Position numbers and translations under genes: made by a program. Of a DNA stretch of 64,000 nt, positions 9,232 through 17,875 are shown piece after piece. The stretch lies in the NCBI GenBank assembly GCA_022843585.1, contig JALHNJ010000001.1, forward strand, positions 1,116,001 to 1,180,000, written 5' to 3'. Below the pieces are notes generated by a model, which was not told the origin of the DNA, did not search any database, and was given only the letters and a program-made list of their open reading frames with translations. This DNA comes from Chitinophagaceae bacterium. GTDB taxonomy: Bacteria; Bacteroidota; Bacteroidia; Chitinophagales; Chitinophagaceae. Within the stretch, counting starts at the first letter, position 1, and each line of letters opens with the position of its first letter.

Positions 9232-9477
9232 TTAAAACATCGCTGTAATCTTTTGCCACCACGGTTCTTCAGCTTTTGGATAAAACAATGGGTAAGCTGT
9301 TTGTGCTTTTACTTGATCAAGAATCAAACTTTCAACTTTTGCTTTTTCATCTTCCGGTACAAATGCTTTATTATGTTTAGTACAGGAAAGCCATGTTTGT
9401 ATCTGTCTTGTTTCAGCAGGCATAGATGCGCCGCATATATACCGGCCAGTTTTGTTATAAAGTGTTTTAGTTGTCAT
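9232..9477 (-). CDS. Uncharacterised small protein, 81 residues
   Basis: An 81-residue soluble protein starting MTTKTLYNKTGRYICGASMP and ending in an aromatic segment PWWQKITAMF. Two cysteines (C15 and C32) are present. I do not recognise a family. It lies 18 nt downstream of the sigma-like gene on the same strand, so the two are probably co-transcribed. Confidence 0.55.
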   Translation of the reverse strand: MTTKTLYNKTGRYICGASMPAETRQIQTWLSCTKHNKAFVPEDEKAKVESLILDQVKAQTAYPLFYPKAEEPWWQKITAMF

Positions 9478-9495
9478 ATAAGGTAGGGTTAAGAT

Positions 9496-10002
9496 TTATA
9501 AAAGGTTAAAGGCTCTTTGCAGCATATGCTTAATAACTTTTGTGGTAATCCCTGTTGGATTATAGTTCCACCAATGGTTTTTATGAACTCTGCCCGGTGT
9601 TAGTGAGTTAATATATTGTATCTCACTACTACTTTTTCTTACAGGTTGTTTGGCTTGTTGTAAATTAACTACAGCAAAACCCGGAATAATTTGTGTCTGT
9701 ATTGATAACAAGTCTTTATTCTCTTCCAGTTTTTGATTTACACATAGCACCACTGCTTTGCGGACTTCCTGGTACAGGTGTAAAGACACAGAAAAATCAA
9801 CTGGTAAGGTTTGTCTTTTCTCCCACAGTCCTATAAAAATATCTCTTACTATGGCCCTTGCATCAGCGGGAGAGTTTAATTTTTCATTACAATAATTATA
9901 TAGAGGGTAACAATGACGATGATAAAGTTCCTCGAAGGCTTCAGTATCATTCAACAACAATTGATCAATAAGGATTTTATCCGGTGTAAAATTCCTGCTC
10001 AT
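9496..10002 (-). CDS. Sigma-70 region-2-like protein lacking a clear region 4
   Basis: A 168-residue protein whose first ~85 residues resemble ECF sigma region 2: LLLNDTEAFEELYHRHCYPLYNYC, then ARAIVRDIFIGLWEKRQTL. In Bacteroidota ECF factors the second block normally reads like DIVQEVFLKLWE, so the key helix is recognisable but altered. The C-terminal half shows no helix-turn-helix of region 4 and ends KHMLQRAFNLL. It may be a degenerate or repurposed sigma factor; binding to RNA polymerase is not established. Divergent from the hydrolase gene at 10228. Confidence 0.6.
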   Translation of the reverse strand: MSRNFTPDKILIDQLLLNDTEAFEELYHRHCYPLYNYCNEKLNSPADARAIVRDIFIGLWEKRQTLPVDFSVSLHLYQEVRKAVVLCVNQKLEENKDLLSIQTQIIPGFAVVNLQQAKQPVRKSSSEIQYINSLTPGRVHKNHWWNYNPTGITTKVIKHMLQRAFNLL

Positions 10003-10227
10003 GGGAGTACGATTTAATAGTTAACAAACCGGATATTGGAATGTTTATCGCAGGAAATTGGGGTAAGAATTGTGAGCAAAATAGATATAGAAACACATAG
10101 CTGCAAGCCTTTCCATCAAAAATTATCCACTAATTTTAATTTGAGTTTAGAAATAGTGGTTTTACTATATCGTAGTTTTTCTATTATGAACTATGGGGGT
10201 GACGTATCTTGCTGGAAATCTTCCCTC

Positions 10228-11163
10228 ATGCGGTTTTTATTAGTTGGGTTGTTTGTCTTTTTTAATGGAGTTATTTTTTGCCAAGTATCCACTTCAGTGG
10301 TTGATTCTTTTCGGGTGTACAGTGATATAAAAATTACTGTTGACCAGCCGGCTGAATTATCGAAACATAAAAAGACGATCGTTACGTTTTTTGCATTGCC
10401 CAATGGAAATACTACGGCACAAACAATGGGTAAGAAAATGTTGCCGGGTGATGATTGGCATTTTGATATACAACACATAGCTGCGCAAACAAAATTTATC
10501 CGGCAACAGATTAAAGCAAACTTTATAGTTATCTATTTGGAAAATGATTATAAAAGCTGGCCATCATGGAAACAAAAACATACTGATTTTCGAAAACTGA
10601 TTCCACACATTGTAGATTCACTAGCTAAAGTTTATGGAGGCAGGAAAAGTGAAATTTATCTGAATGGGCATAGCGGAGGCGGCAGTTTTATTTTTGGGTA
10701 TTTAGCAGGAGTGGGACAAGTGCCGAAGCAAGTAAAGCGTATTAGTTTTTTGGATAGCAATTACGGGTATGACAGTACATATTATCCAATTTTAAGTAAC
10801 TGGTTAAAAAATGTAAAAGAGGCAGCATTGAATTTATTTGCTTATAACGATAGTATTGCTTTGTATAATGGCAAACCTGTGGTTTCTGCTACTGGAGGTA
10901 CCTGGTATCGGGGGCATTTATTATTAAAACATTTGCAGGCTGATTATTCTTTTTCAAAAATGAATACAGATAGCCTTACTATCTATAAAAGCAGTGATAG
11001 TAAAGTGCAGTTTTATTTCAAGCAAAATTTAAACCGGGGTATTTATCACACTCAACAAGTGGAGTTGAATGGCTTTATTCATTCTATATTATGCGGCACA
11101 GAACGAGATTCGAAAGAATACATCTACTATGGCAAAAGAGCTTATGCCGATTTAATTGAGTAG
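10228..11163 (+). CDS. Secreted alpha/beta-hydrolase-like protein
   Basis: A 311-residue protein from the ATG at 10228, chosen because MRFLLVGLFVFFNGVIFCQ is a good signal peptide; the open frame extends 64 codons upstream without looking like protein. The nucleophile elbow GHSGGG follows a predicted beta strand (SEIYLN), as in esterases and lipases. FSFLDSNYG-type and C-terminal GFIHSILCG segments may supply the acid and histidine of a triad; this is inference. Likely periplasmic esterase or peptidase-like enzyme, substrate unknown. It converges on the gene at 11168 with only 4 nt between stop codons. Confidence 0.65.
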   Translation: MRFLLVGLFVFFNGVIFCQVSTSVVDSFRVYSDIKITVDQPAELSKHKKTIVTFFALPNGNTTAQTMGKKMLPGDDWHFDIQHIAAQTKFIRQQIKANFIVIYLENDYKSWPSWKQKHTDFRKLIPHIVDSLAKVYGGRKSEIYLNGHSGGGSFIFGYLAGVGQVPKQVKRISFLDSNYGYDSTYYPILSNWLKNVKEAALNLFAYNDSIALYNGKPVVSATGGTWYRGHLLLKHLQADYSFSKMNTDSLTIYKSSDSKVQFYFKQNLNRGIYHTQQVELNGFIHSILCGTERDSKEYIYYGKRAYADLIE

Positions 11164-11167
11164 GTTC

Positions 11168-11581
11168 CTAAACAAAATTTTCCTGGAACAACACGGGGAA
11201 TAATTTTTTTAGCTTTTCCTGTTGTTTTTTTTCGAGGCCATCATAAGTTCGCCTGTATTTTTGCAAGGATACTTCTGTAAGTGCTTTTTTTTGGCCTTGT
11301 TTTATTTCATTTACTATTACTTCTGTTACCATGTCTGGTACATTTTCATTCATCTTCTCTAGTTTTATTCTGCTATGCATTTTTCCGGTTCCCAAATAGC
11401 TTTTAAAAAGCCGCTCTTGTATATAACGGGCCAATATATCAGAACTAACAGTGTCCCTATTTACACTAATGATTCCGATATCATCTATTTGTACCAATAG
11501 AATTTTTTCAGCAGGATTTTTTTCTACTGTAGAAGAAGAAAGAAAGGCTGTCATGGCCAATAATGAAAGGAACAGTCGCAT
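11168..11581 (-). CDS. Secreted protein with weak ExbD-like similarity
   Basis: A 137-residue protein. The ATG at 11581 gives a signal peptide (MRLFLSLLAMTAFLSSSTVEK); ten more in-frame codons exist upstream. The segment KILLVQIDDIGIISVNRDTV recalls the periplasmic fold of ExbD/TolR proteins, but the membrane anchor and the catalytic-type aspartate of true ExbD are missing. The C-terminal half is lysine- and glutamine-rich and probably helical. It follows the ABC-F gene by 43 nt and may share its transcript. Function unknown. Confidence 0.5.
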   Translation of the reverse strand: MRLFLSLLAMTAFLSSSTVEKNPAEKILLVQIDDIGIISVNRDTVSSDILARYIQERLFKSYLGTGKMHSRIKLEKMNENVPDMVTEVIVNEIKQGQKKALTEVSLQKYRRTYDGLEKKQQEKLKKLFPVLFQENFV

Positions 11582-11624
11582 ATAGATAAGGTAGCTGGTT
11601 GCTGCTAGCAAGATAGTAAGAAAA

Positions 11625-13502
11625 TCATTGCAGTTCGCTCAGCTCCAGCCATCGTAGTTCTTTTTCATCCAGCTGCTTTGTTACTTCACCTATCCGGTTA
11701 GAAATCTTTTGCAGCTCATCAAATGGAGTGTCGCTGCTGTTAAGTTTAGCTGCAATGGTTTCTTTTTCTTTTGTCAAATCGGCAATTTCTTTTTCCAGGA
11801 GGTCAAATTCTCTTTTTTCTTTATAGGAAAATTGTCTTTTTGGAGCTGGTGCAGTAGCAACCGGTTTCGGTTCTGGTTTTTGCTCGGTTGGCAGTGGCTT
11901 CAATTCACCCCTCATCTGTTCCGTTCTGTATTGTGTATAGTTGCCCGGAAAATCTCTGATTACACCATCACCCTCAAAAATGAAAAGATGATCCACCAGC
12001 CGGTCCATAAAATATCTGTCATGCGATACTATTAACAGGCAGCCAGGAAACTCACTGAGAAAATTTTCTAATACCCCCAATGTAGGAAGGTCCAGATCAT
12101 TAGTGGGCTCATCCAAAATTAAAAAATTGGGATTGCGAAATAGAATAGACAATAAATGCAATCTTCTTCTTTCTCCGCCACTTAATTTACTGATGTAAGT
12201 GTATTGCTTATCCGGATCAAATAGAAATAACTGTAAAAATTGTGCGGCACTTAATGAGCCGCCACTGGCCAGTGGAAAATGTTCAGCAATATTTTTTACA
12301 AATTCAATTACCCGCATATCTTCTTTTACAACCAGGCCTTGCTGCGAGTAGTTGCCAAATACTACAGTGTCGCCAATATTTACTTTGCCACTATCTGGTT
12401 GTTCAATTCCTTGCAGGATATTTATAAAAGTAGATTTGCCAGCACCATTTTTTCCTGCTACACCAATACGTTCACCTTTTTTAAATGTATAATCAAATCC
12501 TTTCAGCAATATTTTTTCGCCATAGCTTTTATATAGTTTTTTAAGTTCGGCAATCTTTCCACCAAGCCGGTTCATCTTCATATTTAATTGCACCTGCTCA
12601 TCAACGATCTGCTGCTTGGCCTTCTTTTCTACGTCATAAAAATTATCCTGCCGGCTTTTACTTTTGGTTGTTCTTGCCTTGGGCTGCTTACGCATCCACT
12701 CTAATTCTTTGCGATAGGTATTTTTTGCTTTATCAATACTTGCAAAATCACTCTCTATTCTTGCAGCTTTCTTTTCCAAATAATTTTGATAATCACCTTT
12801 GTGTACATAAATGTTGCTGCCTTCCATTTCCCATATTTCATTACAGGTTGCATCTAAAAAGTATCGGTCGTGGGTAACTAATAATAAGGTTACATTTTCT
12901 TTATCAAAATAATGTTCCAGCCATTCCACCATTTCCACATCCAGGTGGTTGGTAGGTTCATCCATGATCAGCAAAACATGTTTATGCTCAAAGCCAATAT
13001 CAATTAATGTTTTTGCAAGAGCAACTCTTTTTCGTTGTCCACCACTTAAATTCTTAACTGGCTGTTGTAAGTGATGGATATTTAATTTGTCGAGTACTTG
13101 CTTCACTTTGGCATCAAAATCCCAGGCTCCCAAATCATCCATTTTCATAATAGCCTCACTTAATTTTTCCGGGTCGCCATTTTCATCTTCCAGTAGCTCA
13201 TATTCTTTAATCGCATTAATAATAGGATGGTTGTGAAAGAAGATATTATCCAGCACAGATTTTTCTTCTACAAATGAAGGCTCTTGCTCCAGCAGCACCA
13301 CATCTACATCTTTATTGATCCATACTTTTCCTTCATCGGCGTTTTCTTTACCGGCCAGTATCCTAAGTAAAGTTGATTTTCCGGTGCCATTGCGGGCAAT
13401 TAGTGCAATTTTATCGCCTTCTTCTATATTGAATGAAATATTGCTAAACAGGGGTTGAATACCATAGCTTTTTGTAAGCCCTTCTACAGAAACATAATGC
13501 AT
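11625..13502 (-). CDS. ABC-F family ATPase, Uup-like
   Basis: A 625-residue soluble protein with two ABC domains. Domain 1 has Walker A ARNGTGKS (36-43), signature LSGGQRKRVALAKTL and Walker B LLIMDEPTNHLD. A charged linker follows, then domain 2 with GKNGAGKS, LSGGERRRLHLLSIL and FLILDEPTNDLD. The C-terminus is a predicted coiled coil (KREFDLLEKEIADLTKEKE onward), as in Uup. ABC-F proteins act on ribosomes or nucleic acids rather than in transport. It starts 47 nt after the J-domain gene, so the two are probably co-transcribed. Confidence 0.93.
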   Translation of the reverse strand: MHYVSVEGLTKSYGIQPLFSNISFNIEEGDKIALIARNGTGKSTLLRILAGKENADEGKVWINKDVDVVLLEQEPSFVEEKSVLDNIFFHNHPIINAIKEYELLEDENGDPEKLSEAIMKMDDLGAWDFDAKVKQVLDKLNIHHLQQPVKNLSGGQRKRVALAKTLIDIGFEHKHVLLIMDEPTNHLDVEMVEWLEHYFDKENVTLLLVTHDRYFLDATCNEIWEMEGSNIYVHKGDYQNYLEKKAARIESDFASIDKAKNTYRKELEWMRKQPKARTTKSKSRQDNFYDVEKKAKQQIVDEQVQLNMKMNRLGGKIAELKKLYKSYGEKILLKGFDYTFKKGERIGVAGKNGAGKSTFINILQGIEQPDSGKVNIGDTVVFGNYSQQGLVVKEDMRVIEFVKNIAEHFPLASGGSLSAAQFLQLFLFDPDKQYTYISKLSGGERRRLHLLSILFRNPNFLILDEPTNDLDLPTLGVLENFLSEFPGCLLIVSHDRYFMDRLVDHLFIFEGDGVIRDFPGNYTQYRTEQMRGELKPLPTEQKPEPKPVATAPAPKRQFSYKEKREFDLLEKEIADLTKEKETIAAKLNSSDTPFDELQKISNRIGEVTKQLDEKELRWLELSELQ

Positions 13503-13549
13503 AGCGGCAAAGATAAAGAACTATGACTTGGCAGCGATAATTGTAGGTA

Positions 13550-14194
13550 TCAGGTAAGAAAATAGATAAGCAGACAAATGGCGATAGTAATAATCAGCAC
13601 TAGCCAGACCTCTTGTTGTTTTTTTGTATTACTCTTTTTTTGATCAATAATGTACTGTTTGATCAAAGCAGTGGTTTTTGGGTCTGTATTTATTTTCAGC
13701 AACCGAACTTCTATTGGATGCAGCAATGAAAAAGGTAAAATCCTCAATGTATTGAGTAATTGGCGAATAATTTCTTTGTTAACATCTGCTTCGCCGAATG
13801 TATTTAGTTTTTCTATTGTCAAATCATTTAATATCTCACAAATATATTCTTGCAGCCCATTTTTATCCATTCTAAAAACATCCAGTCCTGCTACATACCG
13901 ATCCAGTTCCAGAACCTGCTTTAAGATATTGACCGGTGTAACAATACCTTGCGTCTTTCGTTTGCCAATGCTTTGGTTATACCATCGTTGTTGCAGGTAA
14001 TATTCTTTTTTAGAAGGATCCGTTAGCACTTCATAGGCTTCTTTTATTTCTACAAATTGTGTGGCAGCATACGGATCGTTAAGATTCTTATCAGGATGGA
14101 ATTGTTGAGCCAGTTGGCGATAAGCCTTTTTTATCTCCTGCAGCGTAGCAGAAGGTTCTATTTGCAATATGCTGTAGTAATCTTTTAATTGCAT
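13550..14194 (-). CDS. J-domain protein with C-terminal membrane anchor
   Basis: From the ATG at 14194 the protein has 214 residues. Residues 1-65 are a DnaJ domain (YYSILQIEPSATLQEIKKAY) with the essential HPD at 33-35, which should stimulate a DnaK-type Hsp70. No G/F-rich or zinc-finger region follows; instead there is a helical middle and a C-terminal hydrophobic helix (VWLVLIITIAICLLIYFLT), suggesting a tail-anchored co-chaperone facing the cytoplasm. The 21 codons upstream of this ATG do not resemble the family and were excluded. Confidence 0.85.
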   Translation of the reverse strand: MQLKDYYSILQIEPSATLQEIKKAYRQLAQQFHPDKNLNDPYAATQFVEIKEAYEVLTDPSKKEYYLQQRWYNQSIGKRKTQGIVTPVNILKQVLELDRYVAGLDVFRMDKNGLQEYICEILNDLTIEKLNTFGEADVNKEIIRQLLNTLRILPFSLLHPIEVRLLKINTDPKTTALIKQYIIDQKKSNTKKQQEVWLVLIITIAICLLIYFLT

Positions 14195-14299
14195 GCAATG
14201 GCGAAGATAATTGTTGGAAATGAACCGTTCATCAAGATTTACATTCTTCAGACACAACTTTATAAAATACTATTACCTTTATTTATAAACCGAATAACA

Positions 14300-14806
14300 A
14301 TGAAAAAAAAGATTATTATCCCTGCATTTTTAATTGTTCTAGTATCCGCCTGCAACAGTTCAGGTGATAAGGAGAAAAAGGAAACAGATACCACAACTGC
14401 CAGTCATGGCCATATGGATCATGGTACTCCAGGCGAAGGAGTGCCTGCACTTCCTGCTGTTCCGGAAGGTGCCAAAGTGTTTTTCGCTAACCTGAAAGAT
14501 GGTGATGTTGTTTCATCGCCATTAAAAATTGAGATGGGAGCCAGCTCAATAAAAGTTGATACTGCAGGACCGGTAATTGCCGGAGTTGGTCACCATCATT
14601 TAATAATTGATGCAGGAGATTCTATTCCTACAGGCACCATAATTCCAATGGACTCTGTGCATAAACATTTTGGCAGAGCACAAACTCAAACGGAAATAGC
14701 ATTGGCACCCGGTAAGCATAAGCTTACGTTGCAATTTGCCGATGGTCTGCATCGTTCTTACGGAGCAATTATGGCAAATACAATAACTGTTGAAGTAAAG
14801 AAATAA
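14300..14806 (+). CDS. DUF4399 domain lipoprotein
   Basis: A 168-residue lipoprotein. MKKKIIIPAFLIVLVSACNS ends in a lipobox with the modified cysteine, followed by a charged, histidine-containing linker (SHGHMDHG). The rest matches the DUF4399 pattern: VFFANLKDGDVVSSPLKIEMG, then GVGHHHLIIDAG, and APGKHKLTLQFADG. The family's function is unknown; the conserved histidines suggest metal binding, which is inference. The ATG at 14300 is favoured over upstream codons because it begins the signal sequence. Converges on the dienelactone hydrolase gene with 8 nt between stops. Confidence 0.88.
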   Translation: MKKKIIIPAFLIVLVSACNSSGDKEKKETDTTTASHGHMDHGTPGEGVPALPAVPEGAKVFFANLKDGDVVSSPLKIEMGASSIKVDTAGPVIAGVGHHHLIIDAGDSIPTGTIIPMDSVHKHFGRAQTQTEIALAPGKHKLTLQFADGLHRSYGAIMANTITVEVKK

Positions 14807-14814
14807 TAGACTTC

Positions 14815-15666
14815 CTATTTTAAGTGTTTTCCGAAAAATTCTATAGTCCGCTGCCACGCAAGTTTGGCAGCGGCTTCATTATATCTTGTAGGCGCAGTGT
14901 CATTATGAAAAGCATGTTGTGCTCCTTCATAAATGTATAATTCGTAATTCACTTTATTATTCTTCAATGCTTCTTCATAGGCAGGTATTCCTTTATTCAC
15001 ACCTTCATCCATTGCGCCATAATGTAGTTGAATAGCCGCCTTTATTTTCGAAACATCTTCGGTGGCCGGTTGTCGCCCATAAAATGGAACCGCCGCTTTC
15101 AATGAAGGAACATTTACGGCAAGACTGTTTGACATAGCACCACCCCAGCAAAATCCAACACAACCAAATTTTCCATTACAATCTTTTCTGGAGGGCAAAT
15201 AATCAAATACTTTTATAAAATTCTGCAGGTTGTCTTCTGCTTTCAGTTGTTGAAATTTTGCTCTTGCCTCATCTGCATTTTCCGGCGTTCCGCCTAATGA
15301 TGAAAGTGCATTCGGAGCTATGGCAAGGTAGCCTGCTTTGGCAGCACGACGAGCCACATCTTCAATATGTGCATTCAAGCCTCTATTCTCATGTATCACT
15401 ACCACAGCCGCATATGGTTTTTCTTCTTTTGGTCTTGCAACATACGCCTGCATATCGCCGTTGATACCGGGGTAGGTTATCCGTTCCGTAAACAGATCAT
15501 CCTGTGGTGTAACGGCTGCATTCGCATAATTTACTTCCAACATTGGCAATATGGTCATTGCTGCTGCAGTACTCCCGGCCAATACCGCAAGACGTTTAAG
15601 AAAATCCTGACGGGTAAGTGGTTTATGAGTGTACTCATCGTAGAGGTTAATGATGCGCTGATCCAT
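14815..15666 (-). CDS. Dienelactone hydrolase family protein
   Basis: A 283-residue alpha/beta hydrolase with the full dienelactone hydrolase triad: C173 in GFCWGG, D220 in GAMDEG, and H251 in AQHAFHN. The N-terminus (LTRQDFLKRLAVLAGSTAAA) looks like an export signal related to Tat signals, though the twin arginine is replaced by RQ, so the export route is uncertain. The start at 15666 is preferred over an ATG ten codons upstream because it matches the usual MDQRIINLYDEYTH N-terminus of this type. Substrate unknown; related enzymes hydrolyse lactones or esters. Confidence 0.9.
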   Translation of the reverse strand: MDQRIINLYDEYTHKPLTRQDFLKRLAVLAGSTAAAMTILPMLEVNYANAAVTPQDDLFTERITYPGINGDMQAYVARPKEEKPYAAVVVIHENRGLNAHIEDVARRAAKAGYLAIAPNALSSLGGTPENADEARAKFQQLKAEDNLQNFIKVFDYLPSRKDCNGKFGCVGFCWGGAMSNSLAVNVPSLKAAVPFYGRQPATEDVSKIKAAIQLHYGAMDEGVNKGIPAYEEALKNNKVNYELYIYEGAQHAFHNDTAPTRYNEAAAKLAWQRTIEFFGKHLK

Positions 15667-16009
15667 GATAATTAGTTTATTTTTTAAAGTTAACAATAAT
15701 CCACTGTAAAAGTTTTGATTGCACTTCCAGTTAATCCGCCCATGTTAACGGTTTCTTTTGCTTTGCTACAATGTTTTGCTAAAACACATCTTGCATGCTT
15801 TTAGCACTACCGCTATGGCATAATAATAGCGTCATATAATCGTAAAAGAAGAATACCTAACCAACACTAAAGTAGAGCCAAACGCAGCCTGGTAGAAGCA
15901 GGAAACTTATTCCGGTAATAGTTTTCAAAAGAAACCAGGATGCGTAAAATTCACTTTGGTACTTAAACAATTTTATATGAATTTATTTATTACTTAAAAA
16001 TTATTGCCC
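15667..16009. other. 343-nt intergenic region
   Basis: Divergent intergenic region between the dienelactone hydrolase and the Tyr/Trp-rich protein genes. It holds promoters for both, none clearly matching the TAnnTTTG consensus, and a two-tier stem-loop at 15883-15944 described separately. No open frame of interest is seen. Confidence 0.6.
15883..15944 (+). promoter_or_regulatory. Two-tier stem-loop upstream of the Tyr/Trp-rich protein gene
   Basis: An outer 11-bp stem (15883-15893 with 15934-15944, one mismatch) encloses symmetrical 7-nt internal loops. Inside is a second 7-bp stem (15901-15907 with 15920-15926, one mismatch) with a 12-nt loop. It ends 65 nt before the start codon at 16010 and could be a leader RNA structure or an operator. 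Confidence 0.4.
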
Positions 16010-17443
16010 ATGAAACGAGTACTGAAAATTTCTGCACTGGCACTCATTGTAGTTCTCTGCAGCTCTCTCCCTAATCCGGCATCCGCACAATATGATGACG
16101 ATTATTATGACGATGACCGGTATGTTTCTTATCAAACTTTTTATGACGAATTAAGTCCTCACGGCCGCTGGGTAGATTATCCGGGGCAAGGTTATGTGTG
16201 GGTACCAGATGCAGGCCCTGATTTTCGTCCTTACAGCACCAACGGACATTGGGTATGGACGGATAATTATGAATGGATGTGGGTATCTGATTATGATTGG
16301 GGATGGGCGCCTTTCCATTATGGCCGATGGGATAATGATCCATATTATGGTTGGTATTGGGTACCCGGTTATGAATGGTCTCCTGCATGGGTAGCCTGGA
16401 GAGATGGTGGTGATTATTATGGCTGGGCACCAATACGTCCGGGTATTAATATCAGCCTCAATTTTAATATTGGTGGTTACGCACCGCCAATTGATTTCTG
16501 GTGTTTTACACCAAGGCGTTACATTACTTCAAGAAGTTTGCATGGTCACTTTATAGACAGAAGACAAAATGTGACGATCATTAATCAAACAACCATCATT
16601 AATAATTTTAATTATGGTGGCAACTATGGATTCCGTTCGGGTCCACGTCGTATAGATGCAGAAAGATATACGGGTAGAATTAATCCTGTTCGTTTCCGCA
16701 ATTCATCAGCTCCCGGAAGAACTCAGTTCAGGAATAATGAAGTAAGCGTTTATCGCCCTTCTATCCGCCAGAATACGAACAACAGAAGTATTGCTCCACG
16801 TCAGTTTGAACGGTATGACAGGAATAATGCTTCTAACAGAAACGATAATGGATTTAGAAGAAACGATAATGCTTCCAATCGTGGAAACAATCTTCCTAAC
16901 AGGCAGCAGGGAAACAACAACAATCGTTTTGAAAGAAGGCCGGATGAGAATGTAAGACAGCCACGGACTAATAATCCTAACGATAATAATCGCCAGTTTG
17001 ATAGAAGAACAAACGGTCAAACAAATCGTAACAGGGATATTAATACCCCCCGTAGTACTGAACAACCTAACCGTACACAGCCGGGCAATAACCGTAATTT
17101 CGATAGGAGAGAAGGTACTACAGACAGGCCCGTTCGTAACAACGATGTAAGAACAACGCAGCCTGCGGAAAGAACGAATGGAAATACTAATCGCCAGTTT
17201 GAACGTCGTCCTGCTAATACTAACAATCCAAACAGAACCATGGATCGGCCACAATCTAATAGGGAGGTAAGACAACAACCTGCAAGGGAAGCGAGGCCGC
17301 AACCTAGCAGGGAGGTAAGACAACAACCACAAACTCCGCAAAGGAGAGTGGAAGCACAACCTCGAAGTGCAGAACGTAGAAGTGAAGGAAGTGGCAATCG
17401 TCAGCAAGGAAATGGTAATAACGGAAACAAAAGAAGATTTTAA
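16010..17443 (+). CDS. Secreted DUF6600/YXWGXW-type protein with N/R/Q-rich tail
   Basis: A 477-residue exported protein. MKRVLKISALALIVVLCSSL starts a signal peptide ending at ASAQ. Residues ~25-150 are extremely rich in Y, W, D and G, with repeats such as GRWVDYPGQGYVWVP, GHWVWTD, WGWAPFHYGRW and YGWAP, the pattern seen in DUF6600 and YXWGXW-repeat proteins. From ~210 to the end the chain is low-complexity N, R, Q and P, with recurring RQFERR, NRQFDRR and REVRQQP units, and is strongly basic. Probably periplasmic or surface-attached; function unknown. A perfect-palindrome terminator follows. Confidence 0.88.
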   Translation: MKRVLKISALALIVVLCSSLPNPASAQYDDDYYDDDRYVSYQTFYDELSPHGRWVDYPGQGYVWVPDAGPDFRPYSTNGHWVWTDNYEWMWVSDYDWGWAPFHYGRWDNDPYYGWYWVPGYEWSPAWVAWRDGGDYYGWAPIRPGINISLNFNIGGYAPPIDFWCFTPRRYITSRSLHGHFIDRRQNVTIINQTTIINNFNYGGNYGFRSGPRRIDAERYTGRINPVRFRNSSAPGRTQFRNNEVSVYRPSIRQNTNNRSIAPRQFERYDRNNASNRNDNGFRRNDNASNRGNNLPNRQQGNNNNRFERRPDENVRQPRTNNPNDNNRQFDRRTNGQTNRNRDINTPRSTEQPNRTQPGNNRNFDRREGTTDRPVRNNDVRTTQPAERTNGNTNRQFERRPANTNNPNRTMDRPQSNREVRQQPAREARPQPSREVRQQPQTPQRRVEAQPRSAERRSEGSGNRQQGNGNNGNKRRF

Positions 17444-17468
17444 TATTACTTGAAGAGATAGCAATAAA

Positions 17469-17494
17469 AAAAGACCCCGAATTCGGGGTCTTTT
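17469..17494. terminator. Bidirectional intrinsic terminator (perfect palindrome)
   Basis: A 26-bp perfect palindrome centred on GAATTC with 13-nt arms ending in AAAA and TTTT. It separates the convergent genes at 16010 (+) and 17525 (-) and can end both transcripts. Confidence 0.9.
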
Positions 17495-17524
17495 GTTTTA
17501 TAAAATTGCTTTATAAAATGAGGC

Positions 17525-17728
17525 TTAGCCTACTTTTTTTACGTTTACCGCATTCATGCCTTTCTTACCTTCTTGCAAGTCAAACTCAACTTTGTCGCCT
17601 TCTGCTACCTGGTCAATAAGACCGCTTGCATGTACAAAAGTTTCTTTGCTTGAATCGTCATGTTTAATAAAACCGAATCCTTTTTCACCATTGAAAAACT
17701 TAACGGTACCTTGATTTTTGTCGCTCAT
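17525..17728 (-). CDS. Cold-shock protein (CspA family)
   Basis: A 67-residue single cold-shock domain. RNP1 is KGFGFIKHD and RNP2 is ETFVHASGL; the N-terminus GTVKFFNGEKGFG is canonical. Such proteins bind single-stranded RNA and DNA and melt RNA structure in the cytoplasm. TATCTTTA at 17756-17763 on the minus strand is a weak -7-like element about 28 nt before the start codon. The gene has its own terminator. Confidence 0.95.
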   Translation of the reverse strand: MSDKNQGTVKFFNGEKGFGFIKHDDSSKETFVHASGLIDQVAEGDKVEFDLQEGKKGMNAVNVKKVG

Positions 17729-17814
17729 TGTTATTTGTGTTAATGATTAAGTGTATAAAGATAGGCTATAAATGCGGTATTAGAGGAATAGTTGACTAAA
17801 AGACTGCCAAAACA

Positions 17815-17849
17815 AAAGCCCCGGCTCGTTCAAAAAGAGTCAGGGCTTT
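17815..17849 (-). terminator. Intrinsic terminator of gcvP
   Basis: A 13-bp stem (17815-17827 with 17837-17849) containing two G-U type positions around a 9-nt loop. On the minus strand it is followed by TGTTTTGG. It lies 27 nt after the gcvP stop codon. Confidence 0.7.
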
Positions 17850-17875
17850 GGTCTTATGTGTTAATCATTAACCTT

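Noticed and set aside
10092-10483. The 12-base repeat ACACATAGCTGC near 10092 and 10472 as a direct repeat of an element
   Set aside because: Only 12 bases are shared, one copy is inside a coding region and no boundaries or duplications support mobile DNA.
16706-17464. A 252-codon open frame antisense to the Tyr/Trp/N/R-rich protein gene
   Set aside because: It mirrors low-complexity codons of the sense gene (long runs of S, I and V), has no domain and shares the terminator region; the sense frame has a signal peptide and a known domain pattern.
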